From Algoriphagus oliviformis (GTDB taxonomy: Bacteria > Bacteroidota > Bacteroidia > Cytophagales > Cyclobacteriaceae): DNA of 64,000 nt. Location: the NCBI RefSeq assembly GCF_017254915.1, contig NZ_JAFKCT010000005.1, positions 1-64,000 of the forward strand. Direction: 5' to 3'. Made by a program: the position numbers and the translations under genes. Positions 8,408 through 17,410 of the stretch are shown piece by piece (the stretch's first letter is position 1; every line of letters starts with the position of its first letter). The notes under the pieces are model-generated. The model was not told where the DNA came from, did no database searches, and saw only the letters and a program-made list of their open reading frames with translations.

Positions 8408-9673
8408 ATGCCAAATGATCGAAGGGATTTTCTGAAGAAGTCGAGTCTAGCTGGTGTCGGCCTGATGGGAGGGGGACTTTTTGATCTTCCATCCCAAGGT
8501 GCCGCGCCTTTTCCCCCATTTCCTATGCCACAAGAACTAAATCTGATCGGGGCCTACGGCCCCTGGGCCAAGGGCCTGCATCTGGAAAGCTTGCCAAGCT
8601 TTTCCTTCCGAAACGAGCGATTTTCAGATATCGATTCTTGGAGGCTGGAGGCCAGAAATCTCGTGTCTGCGAGAATGGCTGCGCTGGATCTGGGCGCAGT
8701 CCCGGAGGTGACTGTCCACCGCAGCGGTGTGTACGAGGGTGTCTCTTTTGAAGAGATCAGCTATCAATTGCCCTACGGGATGCCCACCAAGGCAGTCATC
8801 CTGAAGCCCGAAAACGCGAAAGGGAAGCTCCCGGGCATCTTGGGCTTGCATTGCCATGGCGGCAACAAATTTCTCGGTTTGGATAAGATCAGCCGCACCC
8901 GCTCGGATGTTCCAGGCTATGTGCAGACCCACCATGACACCTATTACGAAGGCCGGGCTTGGGCCAATGAAGTGGCCAAGCAAGGCTACGTGATGATGGT
9001 CCACGACGCTTTTGCCTTTGGCAGTAGAAGGGTAAGGGTGGAGGATGTGCCGCCCGTGATCAGAAGGGGCATCACGGATTTCAGTCTCGATACCATCGAG
9101 CAGATCGATGCCTACAATGACTGGGCTTCGGACCACGAGCACATTTTGGCCAAGTCCCTCTTTTCCGCCGGTACCAGCTGGCCGGCCGTGTTTTTTTCCG
9201 AAGACCAGATGGCCTTGAGTATTTTGGCCGCAAGATCCGATGTGGACGCGTCCCGGCTCGGCTGCGCCGGGCTCTCCGGCGGCGGGCTCAGGACGGTGAT
9301 GCTGGGAGGGCTAGACCCGAGGATAGCCTGTGCGGTTGCAGTTGGCTTTATGACGACTTGGACTGACCTGCTGCTATACAAGTCTTACACGCATACTTGG
9401 ATGAGTTACGTGCCTGCTCTGCCACAGGAACTCGATTTTCCCGAGATCCTCGGCATTCGTGCGCCCTTGCCGACCCTGGTGCTAAATGACATCGAAGACC
9501 AGCCTTTCACCCTCTCGGAAATGGAAAAGGCGGACAAAATTCTCCAGGAAGTCTATGCCAAAGCTGGTGCCTCAGACCGGTACCGCTGCAGTTTCCACCC
9601 CGGTCCACATAAGTTTGACAAGGCTATGCAAACAGAGGCTTTTGGCTGGTTTGACCAGTGGTTGAAGGGGTAA
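8408..9673 (+). CDS. Tat-exported alpha/beta hydrolase (acetyl-xylan-esterase/dienelactone-hydrolase-like)
   Basis: This 421-residue protein opens with a twin-arginine signal (MPNDRRDFLKKSS, then a Gly-rich hydrophobic stretch), so it is probably exported folded. The core is an alpha/beta hydrolase: GILGLHCHGGNKF supplies the oxyanion-hole strand, and GLSGGGLRTVML carries the nucleophile elbow with Ser290. A late His in HPGPHKFDKAMQ probably completes the triad, with an Asp from LVLNDIEDQPF. Large multi-domain members of this type are annotated as acetyl xylan esterases or uncharacterised carboxylesterases. It follows the frameshifted RhuM-Fic gene by 40 bp. With the PSD1 group and the convergent haem dehydrogenase it suggests periplasmic attack on acylated glycans, but the substrate is unknown. 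Confidence 0.8.
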   Translation: MPNDRRDFLKKSSLAGVGLMGGGLFDLPSQGAAPFPPFPMPQELNLIGAYGPWAKGLHLESLPSFSFRNERFSDIDSWRLEARNLVSARMAALDLGAVPEVTVHRSGVYEGVSFEEISYQLPYGMPTKAVILKPENAKGKLPGILGLHCHGGNKFLGLDKISRTRSDVPGYVQTHHDTYYEGRAWANEVAKQGYVMMVHDAFAFGSRRVRVEDVPPVIRRGITDFSLDTIEQIDAYNDWASDHEHILAKSLFSAGTSWPAVFFSEDQMALSILAARSDVDASRLGCAGLSGGGLRTVMLGGLDPRIACAVAVGFMTTWTDLLLYKSYTHTWMSYVPALPQELDFPEILGIRAPLPTLVLNDIEDQPFTLSEMEKADKILQEVYAKAGASDRYRCSFHPGPHKFDKAMQTEAFGWFDQWLKG

Positions 9674-9674
9674 T

Positions 9675-9734
9675 GCAGTAGGCGGGGAGCAGTTTGCAGT
9701 GAGCGGCAGTCTGCCTACTGCCCACTGCAAACTG
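9675..9734. repeat. Interleaved inverted repeats between convergent genes
   Basis: Two perfect inverted repeats are interleaved as A-B-A'-B'. GCAGTAGGC (9675-9683) pairs with GCCTACTGC (9713-9721), and CAGTTTGCAGTG (9690-9701) pairs with CACTGCAAACTG (9723-9734). They sit between two convergent stop codons, so they may act as a bidirectional transcription stop or be a REP-like element. Only one pair can form as a simple hairpin unless a pseudoknot forms. Confidence 0.6.
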
Positions 9735-9748
9735 ATTTACTGAAATCT

Positions 9749-12700
9749 TCACTCCACCCGTTTGTTAGTCTTCAGGTATCCCATGAGATCCACTATTTCC
9801 TCTTGGCTTAGGTTTTCAAAAAGGCCTGTTGGCATCATGGAAACGTCGGTTTCCTCTCGGGATAGGATTCCCGATTTGTTGATCAGGACTTGGTCTTGGC
9901 CGACGATTCGGAGGGTGACTTGGCGCTCGTTTTCGCCGATGATGTTTCCCGAGTAGGTTCTTCCGTCCCGGGTATTGATCACGACCATTTTGTAGTCGTC
10001 TTGGATCTCAAAGCTGGGCTCCAGCACATTCATCAGGATGTACTCCGGATCGGTGCGGTTGGAGCCGGTCAAGTCCGGCCCGATGACGCCACCTTCTCCA
10101 TACATCTTGTGGCAGCTGCCGCAGGACTTGGCAAAGACCGTCTTTCCCGTTTTCAGGTCTGCCGAGTTCAGCGCGTTTGAGGTCAGCATCGCGCGGTACT
10201 TGTCGTAGGCGGCCTGATTGCTGGGCACGGACTCAATAGGGCCCCAAACTTCGATAAATCCGCTTCCCACCACGCGAAGCAGCTGCCGGGCTACACTTGC
10301 GGGAACTTCCGATTTGGAAATCTTTTGACTCTTGAGCTGCTGGGTGAGCATATTGCCATAGCGCGCACGGGAGGACAGGGTTTGCATGGCTTCGAGTTTT
10401 TCCTCTGGAGAAAGTTTGGGATAGCTTTCCAAAAGCAGTCTCCCCAAAGCCTCACTGTCAAATGCGGCGATGGAGCGGATAGCCTCCTGTCTCATCGCAG
10501 GTTCCTGGAGCAAGGCTGGGAGTTCCGCGGCAAGGGCTTTTTGCTGCTGCGCGGTGAGCGTCTGAAGGGCTTTTTTGCGCTGGTCGAGGGGGAGGCTTTT
10601 GTTTTTCAGCGTAGCCAATGCCCGCTGGGTAGCTTCGGCATCGCCAAAAAGTGCCGAGATCTCCATGGCCAACCTCTGCTTTTTGCTGCCGGATTTGCCT
10701 ACTTTTTCGGAGACTGTTTTCCAATTCGATGGCATTTTCAGATCGGTTCGGCCTTCCATTCCGCTGAGCATTCCGGCCAGCATCAGTTCGGTGTTTGGGC
10801 CGTTTTTCCCGATTGCCGCAACGAGCTTTTCCAGCTCGTTTCCATCCACCGTCCTTCTGGCGATGTTTTGGGTCACAAAGCCAAGCTGGGAGCTGGGGGC
10901 CAACTCCAGGAATCGGTCGGTATTTTCCGCGAAAAGCGGTTCAATTCCATACCAAAGCATTTTAGGGAGATTGTGGTCTTTTTCATCCTCCCCGTGGCGC
11001 AAAAGACTGGAGGCCAGTGCCCATTTTTCCTCCGTCGGAACCCGCTGCACGGCTGCCGCCAGATAAAGCCGCACAACCGGGGAGGAGTCGTCCTTGGCCA
11101 TGGAGCGAAACTTGGCCAAGGCTTCTGCCGACGGCTTCCTATCCTCGCAGAGCAGTTGGATCGCCCAGGCGCGGACGTAGGCATCCTGGTCGGAAAGGGA
11201 GGCGATGAGCTCTTTTTCCGAAAATCCCCCAGTCTGGTGCAGTGCCCACATGGCGCGGAGCCTCCAGTTGGGGTTGCGGTCTTTCTGAAAGATCGCTTTG
11301 AGCGAAGCGTTGGTTTCAGCGTGAAGTTGGCTGTTTGTCGCTCTTTTGTGGAGAATCCCCCGGGCTCGACGGGCATGCCAATCAGAGGGGTTGGTTTGGA
11401 GTGCGACGAGTTGGGCGTCGGTCATTTTGTTCAGATCGGTGTAGCGCCCAGGAAAGTCTTTGGCCAAGCTCTTTTCGGGCATGATCCGGAAGATCCTGCC
11501 GGTTTCCTCGTTTAGAACCTCCTTGCCGCAGATGTCCGCATCATGCCAATCGAGGGCGTAGAGGCCTCCATCGGGGCCAATTTCCATACTGAAGCCCACC
11601 CATTGGGCATTGTTTGCCATGAGAAATTCATCACCGTGCTTGCCTTCGAAGCCGGAGCCTTTTGGGATCAAAATGTCGGACAAGACGCCATGCTCGTGGA
11701 TGTTGGCCATGAAAATGCGGCCTTGTTCCTCCTGGGGAAAAGCGTCGGACTGGTAGACCCTCGCACCGCCGTGGGCTGAGCGGTGGCTATGGTTGGCGAT
11801 GGTCTTGATGTCCTCATACACGTAGGGATTGAAGTGCTGCCCGCCCTGGCGATGGTAGATCCCGCCGGGGACGACGTGCCAAAGATGGGGAATGACGCAG
11901 GCACTCATGAAGAGTTGGCCTTTGGCGTCGTAGTCTATGCCCCAAGGATTGCTAAAGCCATGAGCCACCACCTCAAAGCGGTCTTTGACCGGATGGTAGC
12001 GCCACACGCCGCCATTGATGTCCACGCCTTCTTTTTCCAAAAGATCCTCCGGAAAAGGGTCCTTGTGGTAATAAAGCTTGCTGGCTTCCTCACCCTTGGG
12101 CTTTCGGATTTTGGAAGGCGTGGCAAAGCCCTGCAAGCCGTAAAGCCATCCGTCCGGGCCCCAGTGGAGGCTGTTGAGCGTTTCGTGGCGGTCGCGGATT
12201 CCCCAGCCGGTGAGCAGAATCTGGATGTCGTCTAGGTCGGCTTTGTCGTCTTGGTTTTTGTCTGGGATAAAAATCAGGTTGGGCGGCGCTCCAATGAAAA
12301 CCCCGTCAAAACCTACCGCAAGCGCTGCTGGAAAGGCCAGTCCTTCCATGAAGACCGTATGCTTGTCCGCCGCGCCATCCCCATCGCTGTCCTCAAGGAT
12401 GAGGATTCGGCTTTCGCCGGAGTTGGAAAAGCCGTCGCCTCGGGACTCGTAGTCCTTGTTTTCAGCGATCCAAAGCCTTCCCCGATCATCCCAGCAAAAG
12501 GCCATGGGTTGGGTCATCATAGGCTCAGCGGCCCAGACGTTTACTTTATAGCCAGGTTTGATGGTCATCGCTTCGACTGCTTCCTGGGCGGTGAGAAATT
12601 TTGCGTTTCGCCCCTCTTCCTGGGCTATACCCCAGAGTTCCGTCGTGTTGTACATGCCTTCCCTGCCTGAGAATTTGCCCCAAGACTCGGTCAAATCCAG

Positions 12701-13585
12701 ATCGTTCAGCTCGCCGGGATACACGAGCAGGCGGAGCTTGATGGTTTCGGTCTTTCCTTTTTCGATTTGCAAATCCCCTTCCCGGGTAAAGGCCGGGCCC
12801 AAGCCGAGCTGCCCGTCCACCCGCCACTTGTTGGGGTAGCCCCGATTTTCCGGATGGTCAAAGATCGCCACATTGATGCGGTCATCCCGACCTTCGACGG
12901 TCATGCCGACATTGACCCACATGGCAGGCTGTCCCTCGGCCTGTTCGTTTTTTTGGCGGGCGGCATTGATGATCTCCCCGTCGATTCCCTCTTTCCAGGG
13001 CATTCGGAGGAAAAGGCTCCCGTAGTCGTACTGCCCGATGGTCACGTCTGTTTTCGCTTCGCCTTTCCACTCCAGATCCAAGAGATATTCCCCCTCGATC
13101 TCGCTCAGGCTCCAGTTTTGGGTCTCTTCCAAAACCGGATTGCCCAAGGAATCCAACAGCTGGTAGATGGTCTGCCATTTCACCTGCTCTCCGGATGCCT
13201 CGATGATGTTCAGCGCGACTTTTTTCCAATAGTCTCCTTGGGGATTGTGAAAATAATCCCTGCCATTGACCCTGGTCAAGCCCCAGTAGAGGCCAGTCTG
13301 ATGCTTGTGATGGCCGGGGCTGTATTCGGTGAGAATGCCCTTGCCGTCAGGCGGGATGATGGGATGGAGGTAGGGGCGAAAATCCTCTTTGGCGTTTTGG
13401 ACGAGGATGGGCTTGGCTTCTCCTTCCCGTAGAACCGAGATAGTGCCTTCCGCGTTGTTTTGGACGAGTTGGAGGCGGGTGGGCTGGGAGGATTCGCTAT
13501 CCACGCCGGAGATCTTCGGCTTGCAGGCAAAAGAAAGGATGAGAACGATCAGGTAAAAAAGGCTGGGGCTTCGAAAGGACAGCAT
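9749..13585 (-). CDS. DUF6807 / PVC-type haem-binding dehydrogenase / cytochrome c fusion lipoprotein
   Basis: The start is placed at 13585, where MLSFRSPSLFYLIVLILSFAC makes a clear lipoprotein signal (Cys21); the frame stays open further upstream but reads as unstructured sequence. The 1278-residue product has a DUF6807 (PmoA-like) domain at about 35-300 (SPGHHKHQTGLYWG). It is followed from about 340 by a beta-propeller membrane-bound dehydrogenase domain of the PVC type (AAEPMMTQPMAFCWDDRGRL). A HEAT-like helical region spans about 690-1080, and a C-terminal cytochrome c carries CxxCH at Cys1155-Cys1158-His1159. Propeller-HEAT-haem proteins of this type are known from Planctomycetes/Verrucomicrobia and Bacteroidota and are thought to oxidise sugars or related alcohols; the substrate is unknown. 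DUF6807 is often a separate protein, so the fusion suggests the two act on one pathway. Confidence 0.85.
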   Translation of the reverse strand: MLSFRSPSLFYLIVLILSFACKPKISGVDSESSQPTRLQLVQNNAEGTISVLREGEAKPILVQNAKEDFRPYLHPIIPPDGKGILTEYSPGHHKHQTGLYWGLTRVNGRDYFHNPQGDYWKKVALNIIEASGEQVKWQTIYQLLDSLGNPVLEETQNWSLSEIEGEYLLDLEWKGEAKTDVTIGQYDYGSLFLRMPWKEGIDGEIINAARQKNEQAEGQPAMWVNVGMTVEGRDDRINVAIFDHPENRGYPNKWRVDGQLGLGPAFTREGDLQIEKGKTETIKLRLLVYPGELNDLDLTESWGKFSGREGMYNTTELWGIAQEEGRNAKFLTAQEAVEAMTIKPGYKVNVWAAEPMMTQPMAFCWDDRGRLWIAENKDYESRGDGFSNSGESRILILEDSDGDGAADKHTVFMEGLAFPAALAVGFDGVFIGAPPNLIFIPDKNQDDKADLDDIQILLTGWGIRDRHETLNSLHWGPDGWLYGLQGFATPSKIRKPKGEEASKLYYHKDPFPEDLLEKEGVDINGGVWRYHPVKDRFEVVAHGFSNPWGIDYDAKGQLFMSACVIPHLWHVVPGGIYHRQGGQHFNPYVYEDIKTIANHSHRSAHGGARVYQSDAFPQEEQGRIFMANIHEHGVLSDILIPKGSGFEGKHGDEFLMANNAQWVGFSMEIGPDGGLYALDWHDADICGKEVLNEETGRIFRIMPEKSLAKDFPGRYTDLNKMTDAQLVALQTNPSDWHARRARGILHKRATNSQLHAETNASLKAIFQKDRNPNWRLRAMWALHQTGGFSEKELIASLSDQDAYVRAWAIQLLCEDRKPSAEALAKFRSMAKDDSSPVVRLYLAAAVQRVPTEEKWALASSLLRHGEDEKDHNLPKMLWYGIEPLFAENTDRFLELAPSSQLGFVTQNIARRTVDGNELEKLVAAIGKNGPNTELMLAGMLSGMEGRTDLKMPSNWKTVSEKVGKSGSKKQRLAMEISALFGDAEATQRALATLKNKSLPLDQRKKALQTLTAQQQKALAAELPALLQEPAMRQEAIRSIAAFDSEALGRLLLESYPKLSPEEKLEAMQTLSSRARYGNMLTQQLKSQKISKSEVPASVARQLLRVVGSGFIEVWGPIESVPSNQAAYDKYRAMLTSNALNSADLKTGKTVFAKSCGSCHKMYGEGGVIGPDLTGSNRTDPEYILMNVLEPSFEIQDDYKMVVINTRDGRTYSGNIIGENERQVTLRIVGQDQVLINKSGILSREETDVSMMPTGLFENLSQEEIVDLMGYLKTNKRVE

Positions 13586-13909
13586 CGGGTCAAGGTTTTT
13601 TGGGTTGGGGTTCCGCCTGGCGCTCCAGCCGGATCTGTTCCATAATATAGTGAAAGTGGCTTGGTAATCAGTAGGGTAGCGGCGAGGCTTGTCGCTGTGG
13701 AGCCTTTTCCCTTGTATAAAGTTCTTCAAAAAGGGCAGACTAGAGTTTTTCGAGGGACTCCAAAATAGTCGAGGCGTTCCGAAGAATAGGGTCTGTTTCG
13801 ACGGGAAAGTTTTAGAAAGAAAAGTACGTTTGAGGCTTTTAACATTTTTATGCAACTCGAGGGCTTGCAGATCTGTTATTTTTCGTAATATTCCTTGGAT
13901 TTCAAGACT
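13586..13909. other. Divergent intergenic region
   Basis: This is the region between the minus-strand haem dehydrogenase and a plus-strand small protein. It should hold both promoters. A possible -7-like TATTTTTC lies about 30 bp before the plus-strand start. No gene is supported. Confidence 0.3.
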
Positions 13910-14242
13910 ATGAATAAGCGGATTCCTTTCGGTATTCTTTTAAGCACCTGGATGCTGGGCTTGTTGTTCGTTTTGATGCTCCCAGGTTCGGTCGAGGCGG
14001 CCCCTCTGCCTAACGGCAAATCCCAACTGCAGGCAGCCAAGGTTTTGGTCTCCGATTTGGGCAGCCTGCCCGAGAGCCCCTCCCTAGAGTTTGACCTGAA
14101 ATACTTCCTCTCTTCCGCGCTTTGTTCCGAACAGTCCCTGTTTTGGAAATCGGCCGGCGCGGGGACGCGGGAGTCAAGCTACAATACCCTTCCACTTTTT
14201 GACGTGAAGCAGACCTTCCGTCATTTCTTCTTTACCTGGTAG
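13910..14242 (+). CDS. Small secreted or membrane-anchored hypothetical protein, 110 aa
   Basis: I do not recognise the family. The ATG at 13910 (MNKRIPFGILLSTWMLGL) is chosen over the frame opening at 13895 because it starts a standard signal peptide or anchor that ends near SVEAAPLP. The mature part is about 80 residues and includes SLEFDLKYFLSSALC. It ends in an aromatic tail (RHFFFTW), which is unusual and may associate with membranes or a partner. The next gene begins 64 bp downstream on the same strand and is also a small membrane protein, so the two are probably cotranscribed. Confidence 0.5.
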   Translation: MNKRIPFGILLSTWMLGLLFVLMLPGSVEAAPLPNGKSQLQAAKVLVSDLGSLPESPSLEFDLKYFLSSALCSEQSLFWKSAGAGTRESSYNTLPLFDVKQTFRHFFFTW

Positions 14243-14306
14243 TCCGGACGGTTTTGGGTTCTATTCCCCTTTCGTTCAACAATTTTCACTACTAACATCC
14301 CTAATC

Positions 14307-14834
14307 ATGGAAATGAATTTCCCCGGAGGCCTGTGGCTTCCCTTGACCGCCATCGTGGTGGTCAGCCTGCCTTTTATCGTCCATCTTATCCAATCCCGCC
14401 GCCAGGAAAAAAGCGGTTTGGAATCCTTCCAGGAGTTTTCCTCGACCAGAAAACTTGTCCTGGACAAAGTCCAACGCTGGAGAAACCACTACCTACTGGG
14501 CTTGGACCTCAAGCAAAACATGCTGGTCTATTGTCGGTTTGGCTACTATCCGGCCCAGATGACCATATCCCTTGACGAGGTCGACCATACTTCCCTCGAC
14601 GCCCACTACGAGGAGGTCGCGATGGGCAAGTCAAAGCTGAAAAAACTGGAGTATCTCGACATCCTGCTGCACTACAAGGACAGCAGGAAGCCCGCGAAAA
14701 GCATCACCATCTTTGACCAAAGACAAATCCGAACCATGACTGATGAACTCTTCATCGCGGAAAACTGGGTTTTGACACTGAATAGGCATTTGAAGTCCTC
14801 CGAAGACAATTCCGGACTTCGGCTGGCAATGTAA
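14307..14834 (+). CDS. Membrane-anchored hypothetical protein, 175 aa
   Basis: The family is not recognised. A single N-terminal membrane helix (LWLPLTAIVVVSLPFIVHLI) is followed by a basic linker (QSRRQEK) and a soluble domain of about 130 residues rich in beta-like segments (GLDLKQNMLVYCRFGYYPAQ). The layout suggests a cytoplasmic domain tethered to the inner membrane. Its design, an N-terminal helix plus a small basic beta-rich domain, resembles the protein at 22790-23170, but no clear sequence match was seen. It is probably expressed with the preceding small gene. Confidence 0.5.
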   Translation: MEMNFPGGLWLPLTAIVVVSLPFIVHLIQSRRQEKSGLESFQEFSSTRKLVLDKVQRWRNHYLLGLDLKQNMLVYCRFGYYPAQMTISLDEVDHTSLDAHYEEVAMGKSKLKKLEYLDILLHYKDSRKPAKSITIFDQRQIRTMTDELFIAENWVLTLNRHLKSSEDNSGLRLAM

Positions 14835-14859
14835 GTTTGGGCTGGTTTTCTAGTTTACG

Positions 14860-15031
14860 TGATTATCCACAATCTTGCCAGTAAGCGAATTTGCTTCTTC
14901 AATCGGGTCGGATACTTCGACTTCGCTCAGTACAGGCGACCGATGACCGATGACCGAAGTAGGGCAAAGCTCCAATTTTAGCGTTCATTCGGATTGTCAG
15001 GACTGCCTACTGGCATAAAAGCGGATAATCA
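14860..15031. mobile_element. MITE-like element with ~24-bp terminal inverted repeats
   Basis: The left end TGATTATCC...TTGCCAGTA and the reverse complement of the right end TGATTATCC...TGCCAGTA match at 19 of 24 positions. The element is about 170 bp with no coding capacity. TAGTTTA occurs just outside both ends (14851 and 15035), a possible target duplication with a few bases of offset. The left half recurs at 24091-24173. These features fit a non-autonomous transposable element. Confidence 0.55.
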
Positions 15032-15043
15032 TATTAGTTTATA

Positions 15044-15080
15044 TGGGGCTTGCTTCTGGTGAGCCCCATTTTCTTTTTTT
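15044..15080 (+). terminator. Rho-independent terminator
   Basis: TGGGGCT at 15044-15050 pairs with AGCCCCA at 15062-15068 and is followed by TTTTCTTTTTTT. It would stop transcription coming from the 13910/14307 genes. Confidence 0.65.
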
Positions 15081-15115
15081 AAAAAAAAGAGGCCAATCCT
15101 AGTTGGGATTGGCCT
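15077..15115 (-). terminator. Rho-independent terminator for the PRC-barrel gene
   Basis: AGGCCAATCC at 15090-15099 pairs perfectly with GGATTGGCCT at 15106-15115. Read on the minus strand, the stem is followed by a run of T (15077-15089, with one C). It shares its A/T tract with the opposing terminator. Confidence 0.75.
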
Positions 15116-15139
15116 GATGCTTATCGTGCGACTTTCCGA

Positions 15140-15664
15140 CTACAGCAGTGGATCACCGCCTCGGCGATAGTCTGATTGTCTGTCGCCGCGATGGTCTTTT
15201 TCCAAAAAGCCATCACCAAAGGAGCGGTCGCGGATACGATCCGTCTCCAAGTCAAAGCGGTCTTCGTCGCTGTAATACCTTCTGTTGGCGTAGTCGTAGC
15301 GGCCGTAGAGGCTGCGCGGCTCCTCTGCATAGTAGGTTCTCATGGTGTGGATAAACTCCGCCTGCGGGCCAGTCGGCCAGTTTTCGCTGTCAAAGCCCGG
15401 AGCGTTCTGAAGCGTCTCTTTAGTCTCCTTGACGGTAATGACGTCTTCCTGCGCAGTGTGGAAGTTGAAAGACTCCATGGGCAAAGCCAAAAGCTTGGAG
15501 CCCAAGTTGAGGAAGCCTTCATCCACCTTCAAGACCACGTAGTCCACTTGTCCGGTGGCGGTGTTGATCATAAACTCCTTGATGGAGCCGACAGATTCGT
15601 CTCTTGCTGTTTTCACCTTGCTGGACATGGCAGTCGAGCAGCTGATTTGATTTGAAGTGATCAT
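15140..15664 (-). CDS. PRC-barrel domain protein, 174 aa
   Basis: Residues about 8-80 form a PRC-barrel (SCSTAMSSKVKTARDESVGS, FMINTATGQVDYVVLKVDEG, LLALPMESFNF). This is the fold found in RimM and photosynthetic reaction-centre H subunits, and in many small stress-associated bacterial proteins. The remaining ~90 residues are polar and rich in Arg, Asp and Tyr (GRYDYANRRYYSDEDR) and probably disordered. There is no signal peptide, so it is cytoplasmic. It is a single gene with its own terminator. The function of stand-alone PRC-barrel proteins is mostly unknown; general stress roles are usual guesses. Confidence 0.8.
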   Translation of the reverse strand: MITSNQISCSTAMSSKVKTARDESVGSIKEFMINTATGQVDYVVLKVDEGFLNLGSKLLALPMESFNFHTAQEDVITVKETKETLQNAPGFDSENWPTGPQAEFIHTMRTYYAEEPRSLYGRYDYANRRYYSDEDRFDLETDRIRDRSFGDGFLEKDHRGDRQSDYRRGGDPLL

Positions 15665-15885
15665 GGTAATAGTTGGTTAAGTGAGTAAATTATTCATACT
15701 CATTCATCCCAGTTCTGTGCCACGAAGCATATCGTCCTTCAGGCCGGGTATAGGCAGGTTTGCATTTTTTTGGCTGTGGTAGGCTTCCACTATCCGTGGA
15801 ATCCCATGCCGATCCTCGACCGTCCATCGAGCTCGGAAAGGCGGAAGTGACCGCGCTTGATTTCCGATTGAGCGTTTTTCGGGGA
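15665..15885. other. Intergenic region upstream of the PRC-barrel gene
   Basis: This stretch should contain the PRC-barrel promoter on the minus strand. No gene or clear motif is supported. Confidence 0.3.
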
Positions 15886-15914
15886 GAAAAAAAACTCCGG
15901 TCACCGGACCGGAG
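15886..15914 (-). terminator. Terminator of the SusD/SusC operon
   Basis: CTCCGGT (15895-15901) and ACCGGAG (15908-15914) form a perfect stem. On the minus strand it is followed by a run of T, about 50 bp after the SusD-like stop codon. Confidence 0.7.
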
Positions 15915-15961
15915 CTTTTATCAGTGCAAAACCATTTTGGATAATCTTTCGCCTCGGGGAC

Positions 15962-17398
15962 TTATTTCTCCCACCAAACCTTGGTGTTGATGTCGTCCCC
16001 GCCCATTCGGGCGACGGCGTCCTTGTAGTTGTCGGGGTTGTTGATCTGCACGGAGACAGGGTATTCGTAGCGTACCGGCATGGTCTGGTTGTTTTGCATT
16101 CCCGCGTTTTTGGGAAGCACGGGTAGGCCCGTTCTGCGGTACTCAAACCACTGCTGGGTGTCGTTGAAGTACAAGGCGATGTACTTCTGTAGCATGATCC
16201 GCTCCAGGGTGCCGTCGTAGGCGGCGGCCGGATTGGCAAAGTAGGTCGGCGTGATGGTCACGTTCCACTGCTCCATGGCCGCTTTGACCGCCTTTTCGTA
16301 GTGGGTCTTGGCATCGGAGGCGATATAGCCGCGCTGCGCCAGCTCAGCTTTGATAAACTCCACCTCGGCGTAGGTCAAGATCAGGGAGATCATCGGGGCC
16401 TGCACCAGGGCGATGTTGTGGTTGCTTGGGACAAACTTAAACTGTGTCTCGTTACCCTCGTAGCCGCTTGGAATGCCCTTGTAGCCTATCGTGGTGGTGC
16501 CATTTTGCTCCCTGGCCAAGGTCATGAATTTTGGCCTTCTCGGGTCTTCCAGCGCATTCAGCTGATCGCAAAAAAACTCGGAGATGGAGCGGAAGGTCGT
16601 GAAGTCTATCGCGCGGCCCCAGGGAGAAAGGTTGGGGGTCACTCCCGTGATCTGCAGGATGCCGGACTCCGCCGTGGTCGTAAATACCGGATAGGTCGCC
16701 GGATCGTTGGCCATGGTCGCCAGCTTGGAGAAGGCGTTGACCTCGGTTCTTTTGGATACGCGGAGCAGCAGTCGCATGTGGAGGGAGTTGGTGAATTTCC
16801 GCCACTTTTTCACGTCATTTTTGAAGAGGATGTCCTCTCCGTAGATCATCGCCTTGGTGTCGTCGTAGAGCCTGTTGGCGCGCTCCAGATCGGTAAAAAT
16901 CTGGGTGTACACCTGCTCTTGGGTGTTGAACTTGGGCTGGAAGATCCCGTCTTCCCCGCGGCTGGCCTCGTCCATCGGGATGTCGCCAAAGCTGTCCGTG
17001 AGCTGGCTCAGTGTCCAAGCTCTGAGGGTCAGTGCGATTGCCTCATAGTTGGGATCGGCATTGGCGATGGCAGAGGCTTCCATTTCCTTGATGTTGACCA
17101 GCCATTTGAAATGGTTGTTCCAGGTGGAGTTGCCGGTAGATTCCGTGAGCTCATAGCGGTGGATGCCGCCGTTGGCGCTGGGGAATGGGAGCGCCACCTG
17201 CATGATCTGGAAGGTAAAGGCATCCGCGCGGTCGGTGTTGAAGCTGGCGATGCCGTAGATGATCGGGTTGAGCAGGGTGCCCGGGCTGATCTGGTCGATC
17301 CGGTTGGGGTCGGTGTTGATTTCCTCAAAATCTTCCGTACAGGAGGCGGTCGCCCAGGCCAGGCTGCCGATCAGGAGTATTGCTAGATATTTTTTCAT
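15962..17398 (-). CDS. SusD/RagB-like nutrient-binding lipoprotein (SusD-like_2 type)
   Basis: This 478-residue outer-membrane surface lipoprotein has its signal ending ATASC (Cys20). The N-terminus of the mature protein (FEEINTDPNRIDQISPGTLL) and the TPR-like helical pattern (LRAWTLSQLTDSFGDIPMDEA) are typical of the SusD-like_2 branch. These proteins bind oligosaccharides or peptides at the surface and hand them to their SusC partner. The gene lies 12 bp downstream of the SusC-like gene, in one operon. This subtype is not tied to a particular substrate, and no glycoside hydrolase is in the operon, so the ligand cannot be named. Confidence 0.92.
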   Translation of the reverse strand: MKKYLAILLIGSLAWATASCTEDFEEINTDPNRIDQISPGTLLNPIIYGIASFNTDRADAFTFQIMQVALPFPSANGGIHRYELTESTGNSTWNNHFKWLVNIKEMEASAIANADPNYEAIALTLRAWTLSQLTDSFGDIPMDEASRGEDGIFQPKFNTQEQVYTQIFTDLERANRLYDDTKAMIYGEDILFKNDVKKWRKFTNSLHMRLLLRVSKRTEVNAFSKLATMANDPATYPVFTTTAESGILQITGVTPNLSPWGRAIDFTTFRSISEFFCDQLNALEDPRRPKFMTLAREQNGTTTIGYKGIPSGYEGNETQFKFVPSNHNIALVQAPMISLILTYAEVEFIKAELAQRGYIASDAKTHYEKAVKAAMEQWNVTITPTYFANPAAAYDGTLERIMLQKYIALYFNDTQQWFEYRRTGLPVLPKNAGMQNNQTMPVRYEYPVSVQINNPDNYKDAVARMGGDDINTKVWWEK

Positions 17399-17410
17399 GA
17401 TAGTCTGCGG

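Noticed and set aside
10325..11515. Plus-strand 396-codon frame inside the haem dehydrogenase gene
   Set aside because: Opposite strand of the HEAT-like region; no start signal or family.
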